Assembly (NCBI RefSeq): GCF_016909175.1
Contig: NZ_JAFBFI010000020.1
Location: forward strand, 1-57,076
Length of the DNA stretch: 57,076 bases
Direction: 5' to 3'
Origin: Peribacillus deserti
GTDB lineage: Bacteria; Bacillota; Bacilli; Bacillales; DSM-1321
The position numbers and the translations under genes are program-made. The notes beneath the pieces were generated by a model, which worked only from the letters and a program-made list of their open reading frames with translations, was not told where the DNA came from and did not search any database. Below are positions 27,536 to 36,971 of this stretch, piece by piece; within the stretch, counting starts at the first letter, position 1; each line of letters begins with the position of its first letter.

Positions 27536-28103
27536 AAATATCCGCACAAGCATGCAGAGCCCGCAAAAAGATCGTTCATAAGCTTGTGTTCAAGCCTTTT
27601 GAGGAGGTGGTTCAGATTTATCGTTTATGCGTTAGAATTTCGGTCAGATTGTGTGTAGCTTAACGATAAAATGGCGCCTGATTTTGGCGCTATTTATGTC
27701 AAAGAACAGCTCATGTAATAGAAAAATACTAAGGTGAATTTTGAATGTAAAAAACGCAACTCCGCCTATTTGGCTGTCCAACAGGATTATATAAATACCG
27801 GCACAGTCTGATTACATTTATTGATCTTCTAATTGTTTGGACTATATCACAAATAAGAGTAAATCTTTCCTCTTCATATTATGAAGAGGTTTTATATTTT
27901 ATCGGTAGAATGTAATTGGATAAAGACTATAGGTTTTTTTAACTATAGGTATCTTGCAAGACTAAGTAGTGTCAATAAACATTGGGGACCGTTAAAATAT
28001 AATTGCTACATAACAAGGCGCTCAGCAAAATAAACCGAAGCATAATTGATTTTTACCAGGAAACTATAATAAGAAATTGTGCCATCCTGAAGGAGTAAAG
28101 AGA
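27536..28103. other. long spacer with hairpins and a ribosome-binding-like site
   Basis: No gene recognised. It holds a hairpin ATGGCGCC/GGCGCTAT at 27671-27693, a strong GAGGAGGTGG at 27601 with no ATG, GTG or TTG start at a usable distance (an ATT at 27616 would open 15 codons), and an orphan terminator at 27869. Confidence 0.4.
27869..27900 (+). terminator. orphan intrinsic terminator
   Basis: CCTCTTCAT pairs with ATGAAGAGG around 3 bases, followed by TTTTATATTTT. It is 330 bases downstream of the catalase stop with no gene between, so it may end a long 3' UTR or a small RNA. Confidence 0.6.
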
Positions 28104-28946
28104 GTGGAACTACAACAAAATACGAAGGTGAATCTCCATAATGGTATAAAAATGCCCATCATAGGCTTTGGAGTGTATAAAGTAGAGGCTGGAACTGAAA
28201 CAGTAGATTCAGTGAAGGAAGCAATCAAGGCAGGATACCGTTTAATTGATACAGCAGCTATTTATCAGAATGAATCGGGAGTAGGACAGGCTATCAGGGA
28301 AAGTAAAGTTCCGCGGGAGGAGCTCTTTATTACCTCCAAAGTCTGGAATGATGACCAGGGCTACGATTCTACATTAAAAGCTTTTGATGAATCTTTAAAA
28401 AGACTTGATTTAGATTATTTAGATTTATACCTCATCCACTGGCCGGTAGCTGGAAAGTACTCTGATACATGGCGGGCTATGGAAAAGCTGTATAAGGATG
28501 GAAAGGTAAGGGCCATAGGGGTGAGTAATTTTCATGTCCATCACTTGGAGAATTTATTAAAGGATGCTGCAGAAATACCAGTCATTAACCAAATAGAACT
28601 ACATCCGAGGCTAAATCAGGAACAGGTACGAAATTTCTGCCGTAATCAAAGTATTGCCGTAGAAGCCTGGGCGCCGCTCGGTAAAGGGAAGCTGTTAGAT
28701 CAACCTGAGCTAATAAAAATAGCCGACAAACACCAGAAGACGGCAGCCCAGGTTATTTTAAGATGGCATCTGCAGAACGATGTAATTGTGATTCCTAAAT
28801 CAGTGAATCCTTCTAGGATCAGAGAGAATATCGATTTATTTGATTTTACTTTAAGCTTGAAAGAAATGAAGCAGATTAATGCTCTGAACTCCAACGAAAG
28901 ATTTGGGACAAATCCAGATAAATATGAATCTCCCCAGCCGGAATGA
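28104..28946 (+). CDS. aldo/keto reductase
   Basis: 280 residues, a TIM-barrel NADPH-dependent oxidoreductase like B. subtilis YtbE/YvgN, which reduce methylglyoxal and other aldehydes. The catalytic set is visible: Asp and Tyr in RLIDTAAIYQNE, Lys in FITSKVW, His in LDLYLIHWP. NADP-binding residues come in IPKSVNPSRIRENI near 237-250. Start is GTG 28104, eight bases after GAAGGAG; an in-frame TTG upstream overlaps that site. Confidence 0.94.
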   Translation: MELQQNTKVNLHNGIKMPIIGFGVYKVEAGTETVDSVKEAIKAGYRLIDTAAIYQNESGVGQAIRESKVPREELFITSKVWNDDQGYDSTLKAFDESLKRLDLDYLDLYLIHWPVAGKYSDTWRAMEKLYKDGKVRAIGVSNFHVHHLENLLKDAAEIPVINQIELHPRLNQEQVRNFCRNQSIAVEAWAPLGKGKLLDQPELIKIADKHQKTAAQVILRWHLQNDVIVIPKSVNPSRIRENIDLFDFTLSLKEMKQINALNSNERFGTNPDKYESPQPE

Positions 28947-28987
28947 CTTGGGCCTGGGAAGGTTCATTCAAAATGACTTTTTACAAA

Positions 28988-29391
28988 TTAAGATAATGAC
29001 GCAATAATAATTCCCATAACGGTTATGGAAAGAATATGATAGCCGGCACTTATGTAAAAAAAGGGTTCGGCTTCTATTTTCAAAAAAAGTAGGCGACAGC
29101 TCTCGGAGTGAAGCGGTGAGGCCTGCCAAAAATCCAATAGCGGCTCCAGTGGCAATGGTCGGTTCATTCGATAAATGGATAAGTACAGAAAGAATATAGG
29201 CGGTTAAGATGGCAGCGATCATGGTCAATATATAGCCTGTATTCGCCCCTTCCATATTTAACTCTTCTTTTCTTTTTCTAAGGCCTTCATCCATACGTTT
29301 GAGAATAAAATAGGGGAATACCAGAGAGCACCTATTACAATGCGGCAGCTGCTAAAATGATGGCTAAAATACTTACATCTGTGAAATTCAT
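28988..29391 (-). pseudogene. decayed DUF1761 membrane protein gene
   Basis: Pieces of one DUF1761-type protein occur in different minus-strand frames: MNFTDVSILAIILAAAAL from 29391, then GALWYSPILFSNVWMKAL in another frame, then NTGYILTMIAAILTAYILSV...GAAIGFLAGL in the third region, then YISAGYHILSITVMGIIIA shifted again before TAA at 28988. At least three frameshifts are needed, and in-frame stops (TAATAG) interrupt it. A decent ribosome site (GGAAGGA) remains at the old start. The family call rests on the GALWYSP motif and the four-helix layout. Confidence 0.7.
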
Positions 29392-29536
29392 TTTTTCTCT
29401 TTTCCTTCCTGAAAATATATTGAGGGCATTATCCACATTATAGCTAAACAATGTGAATTTATTAAAGTGTATGGGGAGGAAATGAAAAAATATAACTTTA
29501 AGAAAATTAACATTTTTAGTCCCCTGGTAATTAGTG

Positions 29537-29782
29537 TATAATGATGATAACTACTAATAAGGAGGCATCTAAAATAGACGATATGTACATCCAATAACTT
29601 TTTTAGCTGAGAAATTGTATAGCAAAAAAAGTACTCTGCCTGTGGTCAGAGCAATGGGATAGGTCTGTCTACTTTTAGATGACACGGATAATACTTCTCT
29701 AATAGGGATGCTTTCGAATGTATTTCGACAGCTCTCTTTAGATATCTCATCATTTCGCACAGGCAGAAGCCTGTGCTTTTTT
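29537..29782 (+). promoter_or_regulatory. transcription attenuator leader of the ABC-F gene
   Basis: TATAAT at 29537 can start a leader of about 290 bases. AAGGAGG at 29559 precedes a tiny frame (ATG at 29583 encodes MYIQ, or an ATA start would add two codons). The leader ends in a perfect terminator: GCACAGGC-AGAA-GCCTGTGC-TTTTTT (29757-29782), 55 bases before the coding start. An earlier GCCTGTG (29638-29644) is fully complementary to CACAGGC, the 5' arm of the terminator, and can act as antiterminator. It also lies in its own hairpin CTCTG/CAGAG. This is the layout of ribosome-mediated attenuators of antibiotic-resistance ABC-F genes such as vmlR. Confidence 0.7.
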
Positions 29783-29836
29783 GTCGTTCAAAATGAGAAC
29801 TTGATCATACAAAAGATAAGGGATGGGGGATTATAT

Positions 29837-31610
29837 ATGCGTTTATTAAAAGCCGAAAATATTAGCGTCGAAATAAATGGACTAAACATCATACAAGGGG
29901 TAAGCCTGGAAATTCATCAGGGTGAAAGAGTGGCATTATTAGGAAGCAATGGTATTGGAAAAACCACATTTCTAAAGGTGCTGACAGGAAAATTACCGTA
30001 TGCTGAGGGAACTATTTCCCGTGGTTAGATATGAATGATATCGGCTGGATGATGGAGGAAGACGCGGAACCAGAGGTGACTGCGCTCGCCTTTATCCAAC
30101 AGGGAAATTCAGTTTGTTTTAGCCTGAAAACGAGCCTTGATGAACACAATGCACTATGGGAATCAAATGGAAATGATGAAAATTTTAACAGGAGTATGCT
30201 GATCAGGACGGGTATGAATGGGAAGCAGCAGTCGAGCGGGTATTGAAGGAAATGAAAATCGAGGAAGCTTTATGGAATAATCCTTATTCCAGTTTGAGCG
30301 GAGGGCAGAAAACCAGGCTTAAGCTGGCTCGCATGCTAATCAGACAGCCTAAGCTGCTGGTGCTGGACGAACCGACAAATCATTTAGATGTAGAATCAGT
30401 TGAGTGGCTGGCAGGATGGCTTGATGCTTATAAAGGAACCGTGCTATTCATATCACACGAACGTGATTTTATAGATAAAGTAGCTACGGCCACCTACGAG
30501 CTCACTGACAAAGGAACAAAGCGGTACAAAGGGGGCTATTCAGCCTTCAAGGTATTAAAGGAGCAGGAGCAGCAGGCAGCAAAAGCCTTATTTTCTAAAC
30601 AGCAGCAGGAAAAAAAGAAGCTGCTGGAAGTGATACAAACCTACAAGCAGTGGTATCAAAAAGGCTCTAACTCGGCAAGTGTGAGAGACCCTTTTGCACA
30701 AAAGCAAGCAGGGCGGCATGCTGTCCAAATAAAGTCAAAAGAAAAAGCACTCGAAAAATTGGAAAGCCAGCAGATTGAAAAGCCAAAAGAAACGAAGGGG
30801 ATAAAGGCGGCCTTTGATGGTGAAGGGTTTGACTCTAAAAGAATGATTACCTTAGAAGGCATTTCGTTTTCCTATACTAAAACTTCTCCTTTTTTTCAAA
30901 ACGTAAACTTCCATATTGAAAAGGGCGAGAGAATTGCGGTTACTGGAAAAAATGGTTCAGGAAAAACGACATTCTTAAAGTTATTAACAGGGCAGCTCTT
31001 GCCTGACCAGGGAATCTTGAAAGCAAACCCTCAGCTTAAAATTGGTTATTTCATGCAGGAGCTGGAAGGACTGGTACTTGAAAATTCAATCTTAGATGAA
31101 GTCCTCTCTCTGAAGAATATATCACAAGAAGAAGCAAGGACGATATTGGCGTGTTTCTTATTCCGGAGAGATGAGGTATTTAAAAAGGTTAAAGATTTAA
31201 GTATGGGTGAAAAATGCCGTGTAGCGTTTGTAAAGCTCTATTTTTCAGATTCAAACCTGTTAGTACTGGATGAACCGACAAATTATCTAGATATAAATGC
31301 AAGAGAGCAAATAGAGGAAGCCCTGGTTTCCTACCATGGATCGGTTGTCATTGTATCTCATGATCCGTATTTACTTAGAAACGTCGCTACCCGTGTTCTC
31401 TCTATGGATAGAGGCTCGATGCAAGATTTTAAAGGAACATATAAAGAGTGGGAAAGCTATGAGAAAAGAACGGCAGATAAGCAGAATCTAATGAATCAGC
31501 AGCTTATTTTAGAACTGGAATTAGCAGATTTGGTGAGTCAGGAGCAGGAGGATCTGGATCAAATAAAACTGGTTCAGAGACAGATCAATCACATTAAAAA
31601 CCAACTGTAG
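29837..31610 (+). pseudogene. ABC-F ribosome-protection gene (VmlR-like), frameshifted
   Basis: Homologous to Bacillus VmlR-type ABC-F proteins, which free ribosomes from lincosamide and pleuromutilin-type drugs. The first part (29837-30028) has Walker A LLGSNGIGKTTFLK and then a stop. The next part (to about 30220) is in another frame, and the rest (from about 30213 to 31610) is in the third. The rest has SSLSGGQKTRLKLA, LVLDEPTNHLDVES, a long charged inter-domain linker, a second Walker A (TGKNGSGKTTFLK), signature LSMGEKCRVA and LLVLDEPTNYLD. Two frameshifts thus split domain one. Either the gene is recently dead or the assembly has errors. The largest intact piece, about 455 residues, lacks the first Walker A. 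Confidence 0.8.
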
Positions 31611-31617
31611 TTTTAAA

Positions 31618-31652
31618 AAAAGGCAGTTCATATTGCAGAACTGCCTTGTATT
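31618..31652 (+). terminator. terminator after the ABC-F gene
   Basis: AGGCAGTTC pairs perfectly with GAACTGCCT; T-rich but interrupted tail. Confidence 0.7.
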
Positions 31653-31883
31653 CATTATTCAAAGAAGGGGAATTTTTGATAAGATTATTAGAAATTAAGA
31701 GAATAGGAAACATCTTACATGTTACATTGCTTCATGCATGTTAGAACAAGCCATGGCAGTCGTCAGAGTGTGTGGGAGCATAGGCCCTCCTGCGTTTTTG
31801 ACGCATCTAAAGTGAAATATGACGAAAGCCGGTGGCTCCAAATGCCGGCAGAGCACTGGCTATTGCATTCGAAAGAACTGCGG

Positions 31884-33407
31884 TTAACGAATAAGCGGAA
31901 ATGAAAGCTGAAATATAGTTCCTTGATTGACTTCGCTCTTTACACGTATATTTCCATTGTGATTTTGGATAATTTTATAGCTTACCATTAATCCGAGTCC
32001 ATTCCCTGAGGGTTTTGTTGTATAGAATGGCTCTCCCAATTTATGAATCTGGTTTTCATTCATTCCGACCCCGTTGTCTTGGATAGTGATAACCATTTCT
32101 GAATGAGTATTATGAGCATTAATCCTAACTTGTCCGCCCAGCGGCAATGCTTCTATCCCGTTTTTGATTATATTTAAGAATACTTGCTTTAATTGATTTT
32201 TTTCACCGCGGATCTTTTTTCTTATCTGTGGTATTTCATGATGCAAGATTACGTCTTTTAATGCAGCTTCAGCTTCAAGCAGCTTGATAACACTTTGAAG
32301 AATTTCGCATACATCACATTCGGTATAATAATTGGCATGAGGCTTTGCGAAGACCATAAATTCGCTCACTATAAAATTGATGCGGTCTATTTCTTCCAGT
32401 ATGGTATCAGCGTACAGCAGCTTTGTCTCTTCATGAGATTTTCTTAAAAGCTGGACAAAGCCCTTGATTGTAGTCAGCGGGTTGCGGATTTCGTGAGCAA
32501 TACCAGCAGCCAGTTCGCCCACCAGCGACAGTTTTTCCGCTTTTCGGAGGATTTCTTCTGTCTTTTTCTGCTCGGTAATATCATATTGAATGGATATATG
32601 CTGATAGGTTTCTCCGCTGCGATTGATAAAAGGAACTATAGTTGTATCAACCCAGTAGCAGGTTCCATCTTTAGCCTGATTAAGAATCTCTCCCTTCCAA
32701 ACTTTTCCCTCCTGGATGGTGTGCCAGATATCTTCAAAAAAACTGCTTGGGTGAAAACCGGAATTCAATATATGATGTTTTTGTCCGATTAATTCCGCTT
32801 TAGTGTATTTAGATATATCGCAGAATTTTTCATTTACATAGGCAATCTCGTCGTTTTTATCCGTGATCGCAAAAATGGTCGCTTCATTTAAAGCGTTCTT
32901 AAGGTCGGCAAGCTCTTTAAGGGTGATGCTTAGATCTTCTGCCGATTCGTTAAGGGCAAACTTAGTTGTTGAAAAGCTGTCTATATACAGTTCAGTAATG
33001 GTATTCGTGACCAGCTGAAATAGAGAATCGAGCTCTCTGGTAAGCTGAAATAGAGCTTTAGTGGATAGTCTTTGGCTGGTGACTTCTTCCTCTATGAGCT
33101 CCATGATACTTGAGCGGACAATATAAATAAATTGGCAGGACAAGTCCAAAGAGATTTCGGAATGAATCGACCTTTGTCCAAACAAATCGGCCCAGGAAGC
33201 TATACTATTCCTTACCTCGATATGATCCGTAGATAAATATTCACCAAGATAATAGAATAGTTCTTCAAGTAAACAGCGGCGGTCTGTTAATTTAACATTT
33301 AATAGACTGCAGACCATATCGCCTTTTGGAACTTCTGCTGTTTTACCTGCTAGTATTTTACTATTTTGCTTAATCTTTTTGCCGATGTAATTTATTTGGT
33401 AGTTCAT
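31884..33407 (-). CDS. cytosolic PAS-domain sensor histidine kinase (sporulation-kinase type)
   Basis: About 507 residues, no TM helix. The N-terminal 160 residues form an unassigned helical sensor region. A PAS domain follows (about 175-295: ATIFAITDKNDEIAYVNEKF, GKVWKGEILNQAKDGTCYWV). The H-box is AAGIAHEIRNPLTTIKGF with phospho-acceptor H305. The ATPase part has N (LNIIKNGIEAL), G1 (IQDNGVGM), F (GEPFYTTKPSG) and G2 (GNGLGLMVSY) boxes. No response regulator lies near, as for the orphan kinases KinA/KinE that feed Spo0F. AGGAGG six bases before ATG 33407 sets the start. Confidence 0.9.
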   Translation of the reverse strand: MNYQINYIGKKIKQNSKILAGKTAEVPKGDMVCSLLNVKLTDRRCLLEELFYYLGEYLSTDHIEVRNSIASWADLFGQRSIHSEISLDLSCQFIYIVRSSIMELIEEEVTSQRLSTKALFQLTRELDSLFQLVTNTITELYIDSFSTTKFALNESAEDLSITLKELADLKNALNEATIFAITDKNDEIAYVNEKFCDISKYTKAELIGQKHHILNSGFHPSSFFEDIWHTIQEGKVWKGEILNQAKDGTCYWVDTTIVPFINRSGETYQHISIQYDITEQKKTEEILRKAEKLSLVGELAAGIAHEIRNPLTTIKGFVQLLRKSHEETKLLYADTILEEIDRINFIVSEFMVFAKPHANYYTECDVCEILQSVIKLLEAEAALKDVILHHEIPQIRKKIRGEKNQLKQVFLNIIKNGIEALPLGGQVRINAHNTHSEMVITIQDNGVGMNENQIHKLGEPFYTTKPSGNGLGLMVSYKIIQNHNGNIRVKSEVNQGTIFQLSFPLIR

Positions 33408-33627
33408 ATTGCCCCTCCTATAGACCAAACCAAAAAGCTGTCAGTAATTTACTTTGACAAAGAAGTAAAAAATACCTCCCTGTTATAAAATAAATTGTGA
33501 TTGAAGACCTATATTCTAGAATATTAGAGGCTGAAATTTTACAAAAAAGCAAGGAGGAGGACTGTTCCTTTGAACTATAAAATCTATTGCATAAAACCAG
33601 GAGGAAAATTCCCTCCTTGGCAATGGT

Positions 33628-34020
33628 TCAGAAGCTTGAGCCATTATTTTCTGCTTCAATAAGTACTTCTTCTGTTTCGGCAGCCCCGATGGGGCACGAT
33701 GAGTAAAGTTTTCCAATCTGTACCTCTGCCTCTTAATTCTTCTTCAACCCTTCGGCCGTATTCTTCATCGAATTCATAAAACATTTCAATCCTTTTTTTC
33801 TGTATTTCTTTACGGCATGGCTTTAGAGTGGTATCAAGATTTAGAATGAGATCGTCCCTTCACAGTCATTAAATCTTCTAACGTTTCACCTGCCGGGCCG
33901 AAATTGTTTTCCAGGTCGATGGTCTTGCGGACATGAAGCGGATGATTGACACATTCGAGGACGCTCAACATTTTTGTGCTTTTATATTTCACGAATATCA
34001 TCATTTCTTTCAAGATGACC
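33628..34020 (-). pseudogene. unidentified gene remnant upstream of the haem catalase
   Basis: The minus strand carries protein-like pieces in three frames: TIDLENNFGPAGETLEDLM, then DDLILNLDTTLKPCRKEIQ and [19 protein letters not shown], then CPIGAAETEEVLIEAENN before TGA (33630-33628). Each switch needs a frameshift. I do not recognise the protein. Its 5' end runs into the promoter region of the catalase gene on the other strand and seems cut off there. Confidence 0.45.
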
Positions 34021-34022
34021 CG

Positions 34023-34048
34023 GTTTCGGAGCCATATGATAGGGGTAA
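34023..34048 (+). promoter_or_regulatory. possible sigma-B promoter of the haem catalase
   Basis: GTTTCG-N14-GGGTAA, with the same hexamers and spacing as the site at 12241. The ribosome site begins about 9 bases after the -10, so the leader would be very short. Confidence 0.4.
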
Positions 34049-34071
34049 CATATTTTGAGGAGGTGTTCATT

Positions 34072-35721
34072 TTGGCAGAGAACAAAGATATCAATGCTTC
34101 AAAGGGACAAGACGAGAAACGTGAGACGTTGACAACGCGTCAGGGCCATCCTGTGACGGATAACCAAAACATCCGCACAGTTGGTAATCGGGGTCCAGCG
34201 ACACTTGAGAATTATCATTTTATTGAAAAGATTTCCCATTTTGATAGGGAAGAGGTACCGGAGCGTGTGGTACACGCACGAGGAACTGGAGCTTTTGGAT
34301 ATTTTGAAACGTACGGAAAAGTTGGAGATGAGCCGGCAGAGAAGTATACACGTGCGAAAGTATTTTCGGGTGCTGGAAAGAAAACACCGTTAATGGTTCG
34401 TTTCTCCACAGTGGCAGGAGCAAAAGATTCGCCGGAAACAGCACGAGACCCGCGCGGCTTTGCTGTAAAAATGTATACAGAGGATGGGAACTGGGATTTA
34501 GTTGGGAACAACCTCAAGATTTTCTTTATTCGTGATGCGATGAAGTTTCCCGATATGATTCACGCGTTTAAAGTTGATCCAGCATCAAACGTCCCAAATC
34601 CCGAGCGGATGTTTGACTTCGTTTCCCGTACCCCTGAGGCAACGCACATGATTACATTCTTATTCTCTCCATGGGGTATCCCAGCTACATACCGGCACAT
34701 GCAGGGTTCTGGTGTGAACACCTATAAATGGGTAAACGCAAAAGGGGAGGCAGTACTGGTGAAATATCACTGGGAGCCTAAGCAAGGTATTCGCAACTTA
34801 ACACAAGAAGAGGCAGACTCGATTCAAGCGAAGAACGTTGGTCATGCGACCCAGGATTTATACGAAGCGATTGAACGCGGCGACTATCCGGAATGGGAGC
34901 TCTTTGTGCAGATCATGGAAGATGATTATCATCCAGAACTCGATTTTGATCCGCTCGATGATACGAAACTTTGGCCGGAGGATAAATTTCCATGGCTGCC
35001 GGTGGGTCGTATGGTTCTTGACCGCAATCCAGTGGATTACCACGCGGAAATCGAGCAAGCCGCCTTTGGTACAGGGGTTCTAGTCGATGGAATGGATTTC
35101 TCTGACGATAAAATGCTGCAAGGCCGTACCTTCTCTTATTCCGATACGCAGCGTTATCGTGTAGGTGCGAACTATCTAAAATTACCTGTTAATGCACCAA
35201 AAGTGCCTGTTCGAACGAACCAGCATCGCGGCCAAATGGATATTCGTGATCCGAAAGAGTCTGGAGAAAATCCACATATTAACTATGAGCCATCCATGAC
35301 CGGCGGCTACCAGGAAGCGAGTAAAGAAGATCGTCCGCAGCATCGTCCAACGTATAATGCGGCGTCGATGAGTGAACCGATTGATCGCCCTAACAACTAC
35401 GGTCAAGCAGGAGAAACGTACCGAAGCATGGAAGATTGGGAGCGCGACGAATTGATCAAAAACCTATCCGCAGCGCTTGCGGTATGTGATAAACGAATTC
35501 AAGATGCCATGATCGAGCATTTCACACAAGCTGATGAAGAATATGGCCGCCGTGTGAAAGAAGGTATTGAAACAAAGATGCAAGAAATAGAAGAAATGAA
35601 GATGGAAAACAAAGAGCCAGGCCGTGAAGCAGGTAAATCGAAATTCGGTCAAGGTTCACTAGGTGCAAACAAAGCAACAGAGGATGCCGTGAAGAAAAGT
35701 CACGAAGCCGATCCTTATTAA
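34072..35721 (+). CDS. haem catalase with C-terminal extension
   Basis: 549 residues. A monofunctional haem catalase: distal His in [11 protein letters not shown] (H68), Asn in [13 protein letters not shown] (N146/147), and proximal Tyr in [11 protein letters not shown] (Y356). The TTG start at 34072 follows GAGGAGG at a good distance. The catalase core ends near residue 485. The last 60 residues ([18 protein letters not shown]... [17 protein letters not shown]) are a charged tail not seen in short catalases, so it is longer than KatA (483) and about as long as KatX (547). By eye the codon use is more GC-rich than that of neighbouring genes, and the gene abuts a decayed gene, which hints at later insertion. 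Confidence 0.93.
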   Translation: MAENKDINASKGQDEKRETLTTRQGHPVTDNQNIRTVGNRGPATLENYHFIEKISHFDREEVPERVVHARGTGAFGYFETYGKVGDEPAEKYTRAKVFSGAGKKTPLMVRFSTVAGAKDSPETARDPRGFAVKMYTEDGNWDLVGNNLKIFFIRDAMKFPDMIHAFKVDPASNVPNPERMFDFVSRTPEATHMITFLFSPWGIPATYRHMQGSGVNTYKWVNAKGEAVLVKYHWEPKQGIRNLTQEEADSIQAKNVGHATQDLYEAIERGDYPEWELFVQIMEDDYHPELDFDPLDDTKLWPEDKFPWLPVGRMVLDRNPVDYHAEIEQAAFGTGVLVDGMDFSDDKMLQGRTFSYSDTQRYRVGANYLKLPVNAPKVPVRTNQHRGQMDIRDPKESGENPHINYEPSMTGGYQEASKEDRPQHRPTYNAASMSEPIDRPNNYGQAGETYRSMEDWERDELIKNLSAALAVCDKRIQDAMIEHFTQADEEYGRRVKEGIETKMQEIEEMKMENKEPGREAGKSKFGQGSLGANKATEDAVKKSHEADPY

Positions 35722-35746
35722 ACTTATTCTTTATGTTGTAAGAACG

Positions 35747-35802
35747 AGAGAGGGCTGTCCAGAAAGTCAGTGAAAACTGACTACTGGCAGCCTCTTATTT
35801 TT
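35747..35802 (+). terminator. long hairpin terminator after the catalase
   Basis: AGAGGGCTGTCCAGAAAGTCAGT pairs with ACTGACTACTGGCAGCCTCT around GAAA, with some mismatches, then TTATTTTT. The outer bases recall the GGCTGTCC ends of some Bacillus insertion sequences, but no element is present. Confidence 0.75.
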
Positions 35803-36116
35803 GATTTTTCTTCGGCCTATTCCTCGGGTGAGCGTCGGGCCAATGTTTCGCGTGTATCTCGCCTGTCTCGCTTTTCCCGCCAGAAGTGGTGAAAATGAGT
35901 ATTAATTTTTTGAGGGAAAAGGATGTGTTAGGAAATTAAACAAACCTATTGTAGGGTGGGGAAAAAGGGCAGAAGTATTGTTCTTATAACGGGTGCTTAT
36001 GTTAATTAAGTCGAGTCAGGAAAGGAATCTTAATTTGTTTTTAAAGATAACACATATCCTTGCCTAAAGTTTTAGATTTTAAATATTTTCTTTTAAACAT
36101 AACCATTTTTTCACTC

Positions 36117-36136
36117 TCATGAAATCCGTTTCATGA
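36117..36136 (+). promoter_or_regulatory. perfect inverted repeat, likely operator
   Basis: TCATGAAA-tccg-TTTCATGA, an 8-base perfect inverted repeat 20 bases upstream of a TTGACA (36156). The TTGACA has a weak -10 (TGTATT) after 17 bases. It would control the SDR gene that follows. Confidence 0.5.
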
Positions 36137-36249
36137 AATAAGAGTAGACATTTGTTTGACAGAGGAGAAAAAAGGATATGTATTTGTATCACCTTAATTT
36201 GGAACGTTAATGGATAAGTCAGAAATCAAACATAAAGGGGTTACTAAGC

Positions 36250-36894
36250 ATGAAGGTACTAGTTGTAGGAGCAAATGGGCAGGTGGGACAGCACCTTGTG
36301 CGGCTGCTAAGCGAAAATAATGATCACTCAGTCAGAGCTCTGGTACGGCAGGAAGAACAATTAGATTATTTTAAAGGTATTGGGGCAGAGGCAGTCCTAG
36401 CTGATTTAGAAGGAAGTGTGGAAGGGCTCGCAGAAGCAGCTAAAGGCTGTGATGCTGTGGTCTTTACAGCAGGTTCGGGAGGGAGTACTGGATCAGATAA
36501 AACCCTTTTAATCGATTTGGATGGAGCGGTTAAAACTATTGAAGCAGCTGAAAAATCAGGCATTAACAGATTTATCATGGTAAGTGCACTCCAGGCACAT
36601 AATCGAGAAAATTGGAATGAACAAATAAAGCCCTATTATGTGGCTAAGCATTATGCGGACAAAGCTCTAGAAGCAAGCAGTCTGACTTATACAATCATAC
36701 GGCCTGGCGGGCTTCTGAATGAGCCAGGCTCAGGAAAAATAGAAGCTGCAGAAAACCTGAAACGAGGAACAATATCGAGGGACGATGTGGCGAGCTGCAT
36801 TATGGCCGCTTTAGATGAAGAACACACATTTAATCGGTCATTTGATGTTATTTCCGGAGAAGTGCCCATTAAAGACGCCTTAAAAAGAATTTAA
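36250..36894 (+). CDS. NAD(P)-binding SDR-type protein, YhfK-like
   Basis: 214 residues, an atypical short-chain dehydrogenase of the NAD(P)H-binding NmrA/HSCARG-like type. The Rossmann motif VVGANGQVGQHL is at about 4-15. Acidic residues in LADLEGSVEG, the SALQAH stretch and YYVAKHYADK keep the pattern of the catalytic region, and TIIRPGGLLNEPGSG follows. The substrate is not known. It ends at a strong bidirectional terminator. Confidence 0.88.
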   Translation: MKVLVVGANGQVGQHLVRLLSENNDHSVRALVRQEEQLDYFKGIGAEAVLADLEGSVEGLAEAAKGCDAVVFTAGSGGSTGSDKTLLIDLDGAVKTIEAAEKSGINRFIMVSALQAHNRENWNEQIKPYYVAKHYADKALEASSLTYTIIRPGGLLNEPGSGKIEAAENLKRGTISRDDVASCIMAALDEEHTFNRSFDVISGEVPIKDALKRI

Positions 36895-36932
36895 AAAAGC
36901 GGGCCGCATGATAAGCATGCTGCCCGCTTTTT
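36893..36932. terminator. bidirectional terminator between the SDR gene and the 604-residue gene
   Basis: AAAAGCGGGCCGCATG pairs with CATGCTGCCCGCTTTT; T runs exit on both strands. The two genes converge here. Confidence 0.9.
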
Positions 36933-36971
36933 AGTCTATGAATTCAAGGCCATAAACGGCATATTTTATTA

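Noticed and set aside
31719-31904. 61-codon frame between the ABC-F gene and the kinase
   Set aside because: No ribosome site, no recognisable protein pattern, and it overlaps the kinase 3' end. The region has small hairpins, but none forms a clear RNA.
35747-35802. Insertion-sequence end or MITE
   Set aside because: Only one hairpin is present, no transposase or second end, and it fits a catalase terminator.
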